A DNA stretch of 64,000 bases. Source: Mycobacterium sp. 852002-51163_SCH5372311 (lineage in GTDB: Bacteria > Actinomycetota > Actinomycetes > Mycobacteriales > Mycobacteriaceae). The position numbers and the translations under genes are program-made. The stretch is from NCBI RefSeq assembly GCF_001667115.1, contig NZ_LZIJ01000171.1:212882-276881 (forward strand), read 5' to 3'. Shown in pieces: positions 24,097-32,952 of the stretch; the stretch's first letter is position 1, and every line of letters starts with the position of its first letter. The notes below the pieces were generated by a model. The model made no database searches. It was not told where the DNA came from and was given only the letters and a program-made list of their open reading frames with translations.

Positions 24097-26528
24097 CACC
24101 GAAGATGACCACCACTTCTGGTGCGGCGAAAACCGAATCCGGCGGCGTCAGCCAGCCGGAAATGGTGGCGCTGACCATCGACGGCGTCGAGATCAGCGTT
24201 CCCAAAGGGACTTTGGTGATCCGCGCGGCCGAGCTGATGGGCATCCAGATCCCCAGGTTCTGCGACCATCCATTGCTCGACCCGGTCGGGGCGTGCCGGC
24301 AGTGCCTGGTCGAGGTCGAGGGCCAGCGCAAGCCGCTGGCGTCGTGCACCACCGTCTGTACCGACGACATGGTGGTGCGCACCCAGCTCACCTCGGAGGC
24401 CGCCGACAAGGCCCAGCACGGCGTGATGGAGTTGCTGCTGATCAACCATCCGCTGGACTGCCCGATGTGTGACAAGGGCGGCGAATGCCCGCTGCAGAAC
24501 CAGGCAATGTCCAACGGCCGCGCCGATTCTCGCTTCACCGACGTCAAGCGCACCTTCGCCAAGCCGATCAACATCTCGTCGCAGGTGCTGCTGGACCGCG
24601 AGCGCTGCATTCTGTGCGCCCGGTGCACCCGGTTCTCCGAGCAGATCGCCGGAGACCCGTTCATCGACATGCAGGAACGCGGTGCCCTGCAGCAGGTCGG
24701 CATTTACGCCAACGAGCCGTTCGACTCCTATTTCTCCGGCAACACCGTGCAGATCTGCCCGGTGGGGGCGCTGACCGGAACCGCTTACCGGTTCCGGGCC
24801 CGCCCGTTCGACCTGGTATCCAGCCCCAGCGTCTGCGAGCACTGCGCCTCCGGTTGCGCGCAACGCACCGACCACCGTCGTGGCAAGGTGCTGCGCCGCC
24901 TCGCCGGCGACGACCCCGAAGTCAACGAGGAGTGGAACTGCGACAAGGGCCGGTGGGCTTTCACGTATGCAACCGAGCCCGACGTGATCACCACTCCCCT
25001 CATCCGCGAAGCTGACGGTTCGTTGCAACCGGCGTCATGGGCCCACGCCATGGTGGTCGCTGCGCAAGGACTTGCGGCCGCGCGCGGGCGCAGCGGTGTG
25101 CTGGTCGGTGGACGGGTCACCTGGGAGGACGCCTACGCCTACGCCAAATTCGCCCGAATCGTGCTGGACACCAACGACATCGACTTCCGCGCCCGTCCAC
25201 ACTCGGCCGAGGAAGCCGACTTCCTTACGGCCCGCATCGCCGGCCGGCCGGTGACCGTCAGCTACGGCGACTTGGAATCGGCCCCGGTGGTACTGCTGGT
25301 CGGCTTCGAGCCGGAAGAGGAATCGCCGATCGTGTTCCTGCGGCTGCGCAAGGCCGCCCGCAAGCACAACATGCCGGTGTACGCGGTCGCACCGTTTACG
25401 ACCCGCTCGCTGACCAAGATGTCCGGGCGGTTGGTCAAGACCGCTCCGGGCGCCGAGCCGTCCACACTGGATGGTTTGGCGAGCGGTGAAATTGGGGAGC
25501 TGCTGTCCAAGCCCGGCGCGGTCATCATGGTAGGAGAACGCCTGGCCACGGTGCCCGGCGGACTGTCCGCCGCCGCGCGGCTGGCCGATGCCACTGGAGC
25601 CCGGCTGGCGTGGGTGCCGCGGCGGGCCGGTGAGCGGGGTGCGCTGGAGGCCGGCGCGCTGCCCACGCTGCTGCCCGGCGGCCGTCCACTGGCCGACGAC
25701 GCTGCCCGCGCACAGGTCAGCGCCGCGTGGCACGTCTCCGAATTGCCTTCCGCCGCTGGACGTGACGCCGACGGCATCGTGGCCGCAGCGACTGACGGCA
25801 GCCTGGGCGCGCTGCTGGTCGGCGGCGTGGAACCGGCCGACTTCGCCGACCCGGACGCGGTGCTGGCCGCGCTGGACGCGGCGGGCTTCGTGGTCAGCCT
25901 GGAGCTGCGGCACAGTGCCGTCACCGAGCGCGCCGACGTGGTATTCCCGGTCGCGCCGACCACTCAGAAGGCCGGCACGTTCCTCAACTGGGAGGGCCGC
26001 TACCGCGGCTTCGCCCCCGCCCTGCGTGGCACCACCCAGCAAGCTGCCCAGTCGGACCACCGGGTGCTCGACGCGCTGGCCGACGAAATGGGCGTCTACT
26101 TGGGCTTCTCCACCTTCGAGACGGCCCACCAGGAGCTGTCCGCACTCGGCCCCTGGGACGGCGAGCGCCCCGCGAGCCCGCACGTCGCAGCCCCCGAGCC
26201 GGCTCGACCCGAGTCCGGCGAGGCAGTTTTGACCGGCTGGCGGCAGCTACTCGACGCCGGCCGCCTACAGGACGGCGAGCCGCATCTGGCCGGTACCGCG
26301 CGGGCGCCGATTGTGCGGTTGTCGGCCGACACCGCGGCCGAGATCGGCGCCGCCGACGGAGACGAGGTCACCGTCAGCACGGCCCGCGGCTCGATCACAT
26401 TGCCGCTGACCATCACCGACATGCCGGATCGGGTGGTGTGGCTGCCGCTGAACTCACCGGGTTCGGCGGTGCACCGGCAACTGGGTGTGACACTGGGCAG
26501 CGTCGTGCAGATCGGGGTGGATTCATGA
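24093..26528 (+). CDS. nuoG: NADH-quinone oxidoreductase subunit G
   Basis: The 811-residue 75-kDa-type subunit, which holds several Fe-S clusters. In order: [2Fe-2S] N1b (FCDHPLLDPVGACRQC), the His-Cys3 cluster N5 (HPLDCPMCDKGGECPLQ), N4 and partners (CILCARCTRFS and CPVGALT), then a molybdopterin-type domain opening with CEHCASGCAQ, which suggests the extra N7 cluster. The last third is the aspartate-decarboxylase-like domain ending WLPLNSPGSAVHRQL. ATG 24093 overlaps nuoF; ATG 24105 is a possible alternative. Confidence 0.96.
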   Translation: MTPKMTTTSGAAKTESGGVSQPEMVALTIDGVEISVPKGTLVIRAAELMGIQIPRFCDHPLLDPVGACRQCLVEVEGQRKPLASCTTVCTDDMVVRTQLTSEAADKAQHGVMELLLINHPLDCPMCDKGGECPLQNQAMSNGRADSRFTDVKRTFAKPINISSQVLLDRERCILCARCTRFSEQIAGDPFIDMQERGALQQVGIYANEPFDSYFSGNTVQICPVGALTGTAYRFRARPFDLVSSPSVCEHCASGCAQRTDHRRGKVLRRLAGDDPEVNEEWNCDKGRWAFTYATEPDVITTPLIREADGSLQPASWAHAMVVAAQGLAAARGRSGVLVGGRVTWEDAYAYAKFARIVLDTNDIDFRARPHSAEEADFLTARIAGRPVTVSYGDLESAPVVLLVGFEPEEESPIVFLRLRKAARKHNMPVYAVAPFTTRSLTKMSGRLVKTAPGAEPSTLDGLASGEIGELLSKPGAVIMVGERLATVPGGLSAAARLADATGARLAWVPRRAGERGALEAGALPTLLPGGRPLADDAARAQVSAAWHVSELPSAAGRDADGIVAAATDGSLGALLVGGVEPADFADPDAVLAALDAAGFVVSLELRHSAVTERADVVFPVAPTTQKAGTFLNWEGRYRGFAPALRGTTQQAAQSDHRVLDALADEMGVYLGFSTFETAHQELSALGPWDGERPASPHVAAPEPARPESGEAVLTGWRQLLDAGRLQDGEPHLAGTARAPIVRLSADTAAEIGAADGDEVTVSTARGSITLPLTITDMPDRVVWLPLNSPGSAVHRQLGVTLGSVVQIGVDS

Positions 26529-27793
26529 ACCTGAACGCCTTTGGACACGACACCTGGTGGCTGGTGCTGGGCAAGTCGCTGGCCATCTTCGTCTTCCTGA
26601 TGCTGACGGTGCTGGTGGCGATCCTGGCCGAACGCAAGCTGCTGGGCCGGATGCAGCTGCGCCCTGGCCCCAACCGGGTAGGTCCGAAGGGTGCGCTGCA
26701 GAGCCTGGCCGACGGGATCAAGCTGGCGCTGAAGGAGAGCATCACTCCGTTCGGCATCGACAAGTTCGTTTATTTTGCGGCACCGGTCATTTCGGTGATT
26801 CCCGCATTCACGGCCTTCGCCTTCATCCCGTTCGGTCCCGAAGTGTCGGTGTTCGGGCACCGCACCCCGCTGCAGCTGACCGACCTGCCGGTCGCGGTGC
26901 TCTTCATCCTGGGTCTGTCGGCGATCGGGGTGTACGGCATCGTGCTGGGCGGGTGGGCATCTGGTTCCACCTACCCGCTGCTGGGCGGTGTGCGCTCCAC
27001 CGCCCAGGTCATCTCCTACGAAGTCGCGATGGGGTTGTCGTTCGCAACGGTCTTCCTGTTCGCCGGCACCATGTCGACGTCGAAGCTGGTGTCCGCGCAG
27101 AACGGGGTCTGGTACGTCTTCTTGTTGCTGCCGTCGTTCGTGGTCTACCTGGTTTCCATGGTCGGCGAAACCAACCGGGCGCCGTTCGATCTGCCGGAAG
27201 CCGAGGGCGAGCTGGTCGCGGGTTTCCACACCGAGTACTCGTCACTGAAGTTCGCGATGTTCATGCTGGCCGAATACGTCAACATGACAACGGTTTCGGC
27301 GTTGGCCGCGACCATGTTCCTCGGCGGCTGGCATGCGCCCTGGCCGCTGAACATGTGGGCGGGAGCCAACACCGGCTGGTGGCCATTGCTGTGGTTCGTC
27401 GCCAAAGTATGGACCTTCCTGTTCATGTACTTCTGGCTGCGGGCCACCCTGCCCCGGCTGCGTTACGACCAGTTCATGGCGCTGGGCTGGAAGCTGCTGA
27501 TCCCGGTCTCGCTGGTCTGGGTGATGATCGCCGCGGTCATCCGCACACTGCGCAATCAGGGCTACCAGCATTGGACCCTGCTGCTGGTGATCAGCAGCAT
27601 CGTCGTGGCCACCGCGCTGGTGTTCTCGCTGCGCAGGCCGTTCAGCGCCCCCAGTCCGCGCGCCCGCGCGCGGGCACAGGCCGAGCAGCGCCGGACCGGT
27701 CCCAAAGGCACCGAAAGCGTCAGTACCGCACCGGCATTCCCGACACCGCCACTGCCGGCGCAGCAAGCGAGCAAGGAGACAGTACGTGCCTAA
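26525..27793 (+). CDS. nuoH: NADH-quinone oxidoreductase subunit H
   Basis: A 422-residue membrane subunit with about eight helices that links the quinone site to the proton pumps. Signatures are LAERKLLGRMQLRPGPNRVG near residue 40, ADGIKLALKE and the acidic quinone-chamber loop ETNRAPFDLPEAEGELVAGF. A cytosolic C-terminal tail of roughly 55 residues rich in Arg, Ala and Pro is a mycobacterial addition. It overlaps nuoG by 4 bp and nuoI by 8 bp. Confidence 0.97.
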   Translation: MNLNAFGHDTWWLVLGKSLAIFVFLMLTVLVAILAERKLLGRMQLRPGPNRVGPKGALQSLADGIKLALKESITPFGIDKFVYFAAPVISVIPAFTAFAFIPFGPEVSVFGHRTPLQLTDLPVAVLFILGLSAIGVYGIVLGGWASGSTYPLLGGVRSTAQVISYEVAMGLSFATVFLFAGTMSTSKLVSAQNGVWYVFLLLPSFVVYLVSMVGETNRAPFDLPEAEGELVAGFHTEYSSLKFAMFMLAEYVNMTTVSALAATMFLGGWHAPWPLNMWAGANTGWWPLLWFVAKVWTFLFMYFWLRATLPRLRYDQFMALGWKLLIPVSLVWVMIAAVIRTLRNQGYQHWTLLLVISSIVVATALVFSLRRPFSAPSPRARARAQAEQRRTGPKGTESVSTAPAFPTPPLPAQQASKETVRA

Positions 27794-28367
27794 GTTCCTG
27801 GACGCCGTAGCAGGCTTCGGCGTGACGTTCGGATCGATGTTCAAAAAGACCATCACCGAGGAGTATCCCGAGAAGCCGGGTCCGGTCGCGCCGCGCTACC
27901 ACGGCCGTCACCAGCTCAATCGGTACCCCGACGGCCTGGAAAAGTGCATCGGCTGCGAGTTGTGCGCCTGGGCGTGCCCGGCCGACGCCATCTACGTCGA
28001 AGGCGCGGATAACACCGAGGAGCAACGGTTTTCCCCGGGCGAACGCTACGGACGGGTGTACCAGATCAACTATCTGCGCTGCATCGGCTGCGGCCTGTGC
28101 ATCGAGGCCTGCCCGACCCGGGCGCTGACCATGACCAACAACTACGAGATGGCCGACGACAACCGCGCGGACCTGATCTACGAAAAGGACCGGCTGCTGG
28201 CCCCGCTGGAGCCGGAGATGACCGCGCCGCCGCACCCCAGAGCGCCGGGCGCCACCGACAAGGACTACTACCTGGGCAACGTGACCGCACACGGCTTGCG
28301 CGAGACACAAAGCACCGCAGCCCAAGCCGGAACCCAAGCCGGACCCCAAGCCGGTGAAGCTCAGTGA
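27786..28367 (+). CDS. nuoI: NADH-quinone oxidoreductase subunit I
   Basis: A 193-residue ferredoxin-like subunit that carries clusters N6a and N6b. The two classic eight-Cys motifs are CIGCELCAWACP and CIGCGLCIEACP. It starts with GTG inside the end of nuoH. The C-terminus ends in an imperfect five-residue repeat (AGTQAGPQAG), encoded by three near-identical 15-base units at about 28320-28362. Its stop overlaps the GTG of nuoJ. Confidence 0.96.
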   Translation: MPKFLDAVAGFGVTFGSMFKKTITEEYPEKPGPVAPRYHGRHQLNRYPDGLEKCIGCELCAWACPADAIYVEGADNTEEQRFSPGERYGRVYQINYLRCIGCGLCIEACPTRALTMTNNYEMADDNRADLIYEKDRLLAPLEPEMTAPPHPRAPGATDKDYYLGNVTAHGLRETQSTAAQAGTQAGPQAGEAQ

Positions 28368-29179
28368 TCGCGACACTCGCGACAGACGTCATCGTCCGCA
28401 CCTCCACCGGTGAAGCGGTGGCGTTCTGGGTGCTGGGTGCGGTGGCCCTGATCGGGGCGATCGGCGTGGTGCTGTCGGTCAACGCCGTCTACTCGGCGAT
28501 GTTCTTGGCCATGACGATGATCGTGTTGGCCGTGTTCTACATGATCCAGGACGCGTTGTTCCTGGGCGTGGTTCAGGTCGTCGTCTACACCGGCGCGGTC
28601 ATGATGCTGTTTCTGTTCGTGCTGATGCTCATCGGCGTGGATTCGGCGGAGTCACTGAAGGAAACGCTGCGTGGACAGCGCGTAGCCGGGGTGCTGACCG
28701 GGGTCGGGTTCGGCGTCCTGCTCATCGCCACGATCGGCAACGTGGGCACCGGCGGGTTCGTCGGACTGACCACCGCTAACGCCAACGGAAATGTCGAAGG
28801 TCTTGCGGCACTGATCTTTTCGCGTTACCTGTGGGCGTTCGAGTTGACCAGCGCGCTGCTGATCGCCGCGGCGGTGGGCGCGATGGTGCTGGCCCATCGG
28901 GAACGCTTCGAGCGCCGCAAGACCCAGCGTGAACTTTCTCAGGAGCGGTTCCGTTCCGGCGGACGGCCCACTCCGCTGCCCAATCCCGGTGTCTACGCGC
29001 GCCAGAACGCTGTCGACGTGGCTGCGCTGCTCCCCGACGGCTCCTACTCGGGATTGTCGGTCTCGAAGATCCTGCGGACACGCGGCGCCGACGGCCTGGA
29101 AGTGAAGGCGACTCCGCAGGCTGAATCAGACACCGGCGCCGAACCGGATCGCCTACCCGTGCAGGGCGGTGCCTCGTGA
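28364..29179 (+). CDS. nuoJ: NADH-quinone oxidoreductase subunit J
   Basis: A 271-residue membrane subunit with five helices, GTG start overlapping the nuoI stop. The conserved helix-3 region LGVVQVVVYTGAVMMLFLFVLML is present (about residues 65-87), near the proton axis of complex I. A hydrophilic C-terminal tail of about 90 residues is longer than in E. coli and typical of mycobacteria. The end overlaps nuoK by 4 bp. Confidence 0.95.
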   Translation: MIATLATDVIVRTSTGEAVAFWVLGAVALIGAIGVVLSVNAVYSAMFLAMTMIVLAVFYMIQDALFLGVVQVVVYTGAVMMLFLFVLMLIGVDSAESLKETLRGQRVAGVLTGVGFGVLLIATIGNVGTGGFVGLTTANANGNVEGLAALIFSRYLWAFELTSALLIAAAVGAMVLAHRERFERRKTQRELSQERFRSGGRPTPLPNPGVYARQNAVDVAALLPDGSYSGLSVSKILRTRGADGLEVKATPQAESDTGAEPDRLPVQGGAS

Positions 29180-29475
29180 ATCCGGCCAACTACCTTTACC
29201 TTTCGGCGCTGTTGTTCACCATCGGGGCGGCGGGTGTGCTGTTGCGCCGCAACGCCATCGTGATGTTCATGTGTGTCGAGCTGATGCTCAATGCCGTCAA
29301 CCTGGCGTTCGTCACCTTCGCCCGGATGCACGGGCACCTGGACGGTCAGATGATCGCGTTCTTCACGATGGTGGTCGCCGCCTGCGAGGTCGTCGTCGGC
29401 CTGGCCATCATCATGACGATTTTCCGTGCCCGCAAATCGGCGTCCGTCGACGACGCGAACCTACTCAAAGGCTAG
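29176..29475 (+). CDS. nuoK: NADH-quinone oxidoreductase subunit K
   Basis: A 99-residue three-helix MrpC-type subunit with a GTG start overlapping nuoJ. The functional glutamates are in FMCVELMLNAVNL (helix 2) and VVAACEVVVGLAI (helix 3). It ends 10 bp before nuoL. Confidence 0.96.
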   Translation: MNPANYLYLSALLFTIGAAGVLLRRNAIVMFMCVELMLNAVNLAFVTFARMHGHLDGQMIAFFTMVVAACEVVVGLAIIMTIFRARKSASVDDANLLKG

Positions 29476-29485
29476 AAACGCCACG

Positions 29486-31375
29486 ATGACTGACTACACC
29501 TGGCTGCTGGTGGCGCTGCCGCTGGCAGGTGCCGTGATCTTGCTGTTCGGCGGCAGACGCACCGATGCCTGGGGGCATTGGCTGGGTTGCGCCGCGGCCC
29601 TGTCGGCATTCGGGGTCGGCGCCACGTTGCTGGCCGGCATGCTCGGCCGCGACGTGCCAAACCGCGCCATCCACCAGAAGGTGTTCAGCTGGATCCCGGT
29701 CGGCCAGCTGCAGGTCGACTTCGGACTGCAGATCGACCAGTTGTCAATGTGTTTCGTGCTGTTGATCACCGGCGTCGGCTCGCTGATTCACATCTATTCG
29801 GTGGCCTACATGGCTGAAGACCCGGACCGGCGCCGGTTTTTCGGCTATCTCAACCTGTTCCTGGCTTCGATGCTGCTGCTGGTCGTCGCCGACAACTACG
29901 TGCTGCTCTATGTCGGCTGGGAAGGCGTCGGCCTGGCGTCCTACCTGCTGATCGGTTTCTGGTACCACAAGCCGTCTGCGGCAACCGCGGCCAAGAAGGC
30001 ATTCGTGATGAACCGTGTCGGGGATGCCGGTCTTGCACTGGGCATGTTCCTGATGTTCAGCACATTCGGGACTCTGTCGTACGCAGGGGTATTCGCCGGT
30101 GCCACGGGTGCTTCCCGTGGCACGCTGACCGCGATGGGTCTGCTGTTGCTGCTGGGCGCGTGCGCCAAGTCCGCGCAGGTTCCGCTGCAAGCCTGGTTGG
30201 GCGACGCGATGGAGGGTCCCACCCCGGTGTCGGCACTGATCCACGCGGCCACCATGGTGACCGCCGGCGTGTACCTGATCGTGCGGTCCAACCCCCTCTA
30301 CAATCTCTCGCCCGACGCGCAGCTGGCCGTGGTCACCGTCGGCGCCATCACGCTGCTGTTCGGGGCGATCATCGGCTGCGCCAAGGACGACATCAAACGC
30401 GCGCTGGCGGCGTCGACGATCAGCCAGATCGGCTACATGGTGCTGGCTGCCGGCCTGGGCCCGGCCGGCTACGCGTTCGCGATCATGCACCTGCTCACCC
30501 ACGGTTTCTTCAAGGCCGGCCTGTTCCTGGGGTCCGGAGCGGTGATCCACGCCATGCACGAAGAACAGGACATGCGACGTTACGGTGGCCTGCGTGCGGC
30601 GCTGCCGGTCACGTTCGCCACATTCGGCCTGGGCTACCTGGCGATCATCGGTGTGCCCCCGTTCGCGGGCTTCTGGTCCAAGGACGCCATCATCGAAGCC
30701 GCGCTGGGCGCCGGCGACACCCACGGATACGTGCTGGGTGGCGCAGCACTGCTCGGTGCGGGCATCACCGCGTTCTACATGACGCGGGTGATGCTGATGA
30801 CTTTCTTCGGCGAAAAGCGCTGGGCACCAGGCCTGCATCCACACGAGGCACCCGCATTGATGACGTGGCCGATGATCCTGCTGGCCGTCGGGTCGGTGTT
30901 CTCCGGCGGGCTGTTCATGGCCGGCGGCAGCCTGCAGCACTGGCTCGAACCGGTCGTCGGCGTTCATGAAGAGGTCGCCCATGCCGTTCCGCGCCTGGTC
31001 ACCACCGGGCTTGCGCTGGCCGTCGTCGCCATCGGGATCGTGGTGGCCTACCGGATGTATGGCGGCAAGGTGGAAATCCCCAGGGTGGCCCCGGTCGAAG
31101 TCTCGGTGCTGACCACCGCGGCACGCGCCGACCTGTACGGCGATGCCTTCAACGAGGAGGTGTTCATGCGCCCTGGTGGGCAGTTGACCAACGGGCTGGT
31201 CGCGGTTGACAACGCGGGCGTTGACGGCTCGGTCAACGCGTTGGCGGGGCTGGTGAGCCTGACCTCGAATCGGCTGCGGCGAATGCAAACCGGCTTCGCG
31301 CGCAACTATGCGTTGTCCATGCTGGCCGGAGCGGCCCTGGTGGTCGCTCTCCTGCTGGCGGTGCACCTGTGGTGA
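29486..31375 (+). CDS. nuoL: NADH-quinone oxidoreductase subunit L
   Basis: The 629-residue distal antiporter-like pump, with about 16 membrane helices and the long lateral amphipathic helix near the C-terminus. Key parts are YVGWEGVGLASYLLIGFW (helix-5 Glu), the Lys-bearing ALLHAATMV-type segment (SALIHAATMVTAG), KDDIKRALAASTISQIGYM and HLLTHGFFKAGLFL. ATG 29486 begins MTDYTWLLVALPL; upstream in-frame sequence lies in nuoK. It overlaps nuoM. Confidence 0.96.
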   Translation: MTDYTWLLVALPLAGAVILLFGGRRTDAWGHWLGCAAALSAFGVGATLLAGMLGRDVPNRAIHQKVFSWIPVGQLQVDFGLQIDQLSMCFVLLITGVGSLIHIYSVAYMAEDPDRRRFFGYLNLFLASMLLLVVADNYVLLYVGWEGVGLASYLLIGFWYHKPSAATAAKKAFVMNRVGDAGLALGMFLMFSTFGTLSYAGVFAGATGASRGTLTAMGLLLLLGACAKSAQVPLQAWLGDAMEGPTPVSALIHAATMVTAGVYLIVRSNPLYNLSPDAQLAVVTVGAITLLFGAIIGCAKDDIKRALAASTISQIGYMVLAAGLGPAGYAFAIMHLLTHGFFKAGLFLGSGAVIHAMHEEQDMRRYGGLRAALPVTFATFGLGYLAIIGVPPFAGFWSKDAIIEAALGAGDTHGYVLGGAALLGAGITAFYMTRVMLMTFFGEKRWAPGLHPHEAPALMTWPMILLAVGSVFSGGLFMAGGSLQHWLEPVVGVHEEVAHAVPRLVTTGLALAVVAIGIVVAYRMYGGKVEIPRVAPVEVSVLTTAARADLYGDAFNEEVFMRPGGQLTNGLVAVDNAGVDGSVNALAGLVSLTSNRLRRMQTGFARNYALSMLAGAALVVALLLAVHLW

Positions 31376-32952
31376 GCGGCAACATACCGTGGCTGACGGT
31401 GCTGTGGCTGGTGCCGCTGGCCGGTTCCGTGCTGATCATCGTGCTGCCACCGGCATGGCGGGAGCTGGCCAAATGGACCGGCCTGTTCGTCAGTGGGCTC
31501 ACGCTGGCGGTGGCCATCGTCATCACGGTCGGCTTCGACACCACCGACGGCGCCCCTTACCAGTTCGTCGAAAGCCATAGGTGGATACCGGCATTCGGTG
31601 CCGGCTACACCCTCGGTGTAGACGGCATCGCGGTGGTGCTGGTGATACTGACCGCGGTGCTAGTCCCACTGCTGCTGGTGGCCGGCTGGCACGACGGGGG
31701 CGAGCGCACCCGCGGCGTACACGCCTACGTCGCCCTGACATTGGCGATCGAGTCGATGGTGCTGATCTCCGTCGTCGCGCTGGACGTATTGCTGTTCTAC
31801 GTGTTCTTCGAGGCCATGCTCATCCCGATGTATTTCCTCATCGGCGGCTTCGGCCAAGGACCCGGACGGTCACGCGCCGCGGTGAAGTTCTTGCTGTACA
31901 ACCTGTTCGGTGGGTTGATCATGCTGGCGGCGGTGATCGGGCTGTACGTCGTGACCTCGCAGCACGGCTCCGGCACCTTCGACTTCCAGCAGATCGTGAC
32001 CGGGTTCCGTATCGGCTACTACCGCGCCGACCCCGCGGTGATCAAGGCGCTCTTCCTGGGCTTCATGTTCGCGTTCGCCATCAAGGCCCCGCTGTGGCCG
32101 TTCCACCGCTGGTTGCCCGACGCCGCGGTCGAGTCGACACCGGCCACCGCCGTGCTGATGATGGCGGTGATGGACAAGGTCGGCACCTTTGGCATGCTGC
32201 GCTACTGCCTGCAGCTGTTCCCCGGCGCCTCAACGTATTTCCGTCCGCTGATCGTTGGCCTGGCCATCGTCGGGGTGATCTACGGTGCGATCGTCGCTAT
32301 CGGCCAGACCGACATGATGCGGCTGATCGCCTACACCTCGATCTCCCACTTCGGGTTCATCATCGCGGGCATCTTCGTGATGACGACTCAGGGTCAGAGC
32401 GGCTCGACGCTCTATATGCTCAACCACGGCCTTTCCACCGCGGCGGTGTTCCTCATCGCGGGCTTCCTGATAGCCCGGCACGGCAGCCGAACGATCTCCG
32501 ACTACGGGGGCGTCCAGAAGGTGGCGCCCATCCTGGCCGGTACCTTCCTGGTATCGGCCATGGCCACCCTGTCGTTGCCCGGCCTGGCCCCGTTCATCAG
32601 TGAATTCCTGGTGCTGCTGGGCACATTCAACCGCTACTGGCTGGCAGCGGCATTCGGCGTCACCGCGCTGGTCCTGTCGGCCATCTACATGCTGTGGCTC
32701 TATCAGCGGATGATGACCGGGCCGGTGGCCAAGGGCAACGAACGGATCCGTGATCTGGTGGGGCGTGAAATGGTCGTCGTGGCACCGCTTATCGCGTTAC
32801 TCTTCGTGCTCGGGGTCTACCCCAAACCGGTGCTGGACATCATCAACCCCGCGGTTGAGAACACCATGACGACTATCGGCCAGCACGATCCTGCGCCGCG
32901 CGTGCCGCCGGGTCAGGCCGCCCCCCGCCCAGCCGAAGGACCGCACCGATGA
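31372..32952 (+). CDS. nuoM: NADH-quinone oxidoreductase subunit M
   Basis: The second antiporter-like subunit, 526 residues and about 14 helices. The helix-5 glutamate is in FYVFFEAMLIPMYFLIG, the pump lysines in KAPLWPFHRWLPDA and QTDMMRLIAYTSISHFGF, and MLNHGLSTAAVFLIAGF follows. Two GTG codons in tandem (31369 and 31372) can start it; I chose the second because it overlaps the nuoL stop as GTGA, like the other junctions. It overlaps nuoN by 4 bp. Confidence 0.96.
   Translation: MSGNIPWLTVLWLVPLAGSVLIIVLPPAWRELAKWTGLFVSGLTLAVAIVITVGFDTTDGAPYQFVESHRWIPAFGAGYTLGVDGIAVVLVILTAVLVPLLLVAGWHDGGERTRGVHAYVALTLAIESMVLISVVALDVLLFYVFFEAMLIPMYFLIGGFGQGPGRSRAAVKFLLYNLFGGLIMLAAVIGLYVVTSQHGSGTFDFQQIVTGFRIGYYRADPAVIKALFLGFMFAFAIKAPLWPFHRWLPDAAVESTPATAVLMMAVMDKVGTFGMLRYCLQLFPGASTYFRPLIVGLAIVGVIYGAIVAIGQTDMMRLIAYTSISHFGFIIAGIFVMTTQGQSGSTLYMLNHGLSTAAVFLIAGFLIARHGSRTISDYGGVQKVAPILAGTFLVSAMATLSLPGLAPFISEFLVLLGTFNRYWLAAAFGVTALVLSAIYMLWLYQRMMTGPVAKGNERIRDLVGREMVVVAPLIALLFVLGVYPKPVLDIINPAVENTMTTIGQHDPAPRVPPGQAAPRPAEGPHR

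Noticed and set aside
22474..24099. 541-codon open frame antisense to nuoF
   Set aside because: It mirrors nuoF over its whole length, has no family motif, and long antisense frames are common with this GC content and codon use.
29744..31366. 540-codon open frame antisense to nuoL
   Set aside because: His/Gln-rich shadow of nuoL codons without any motif or ribosome site.
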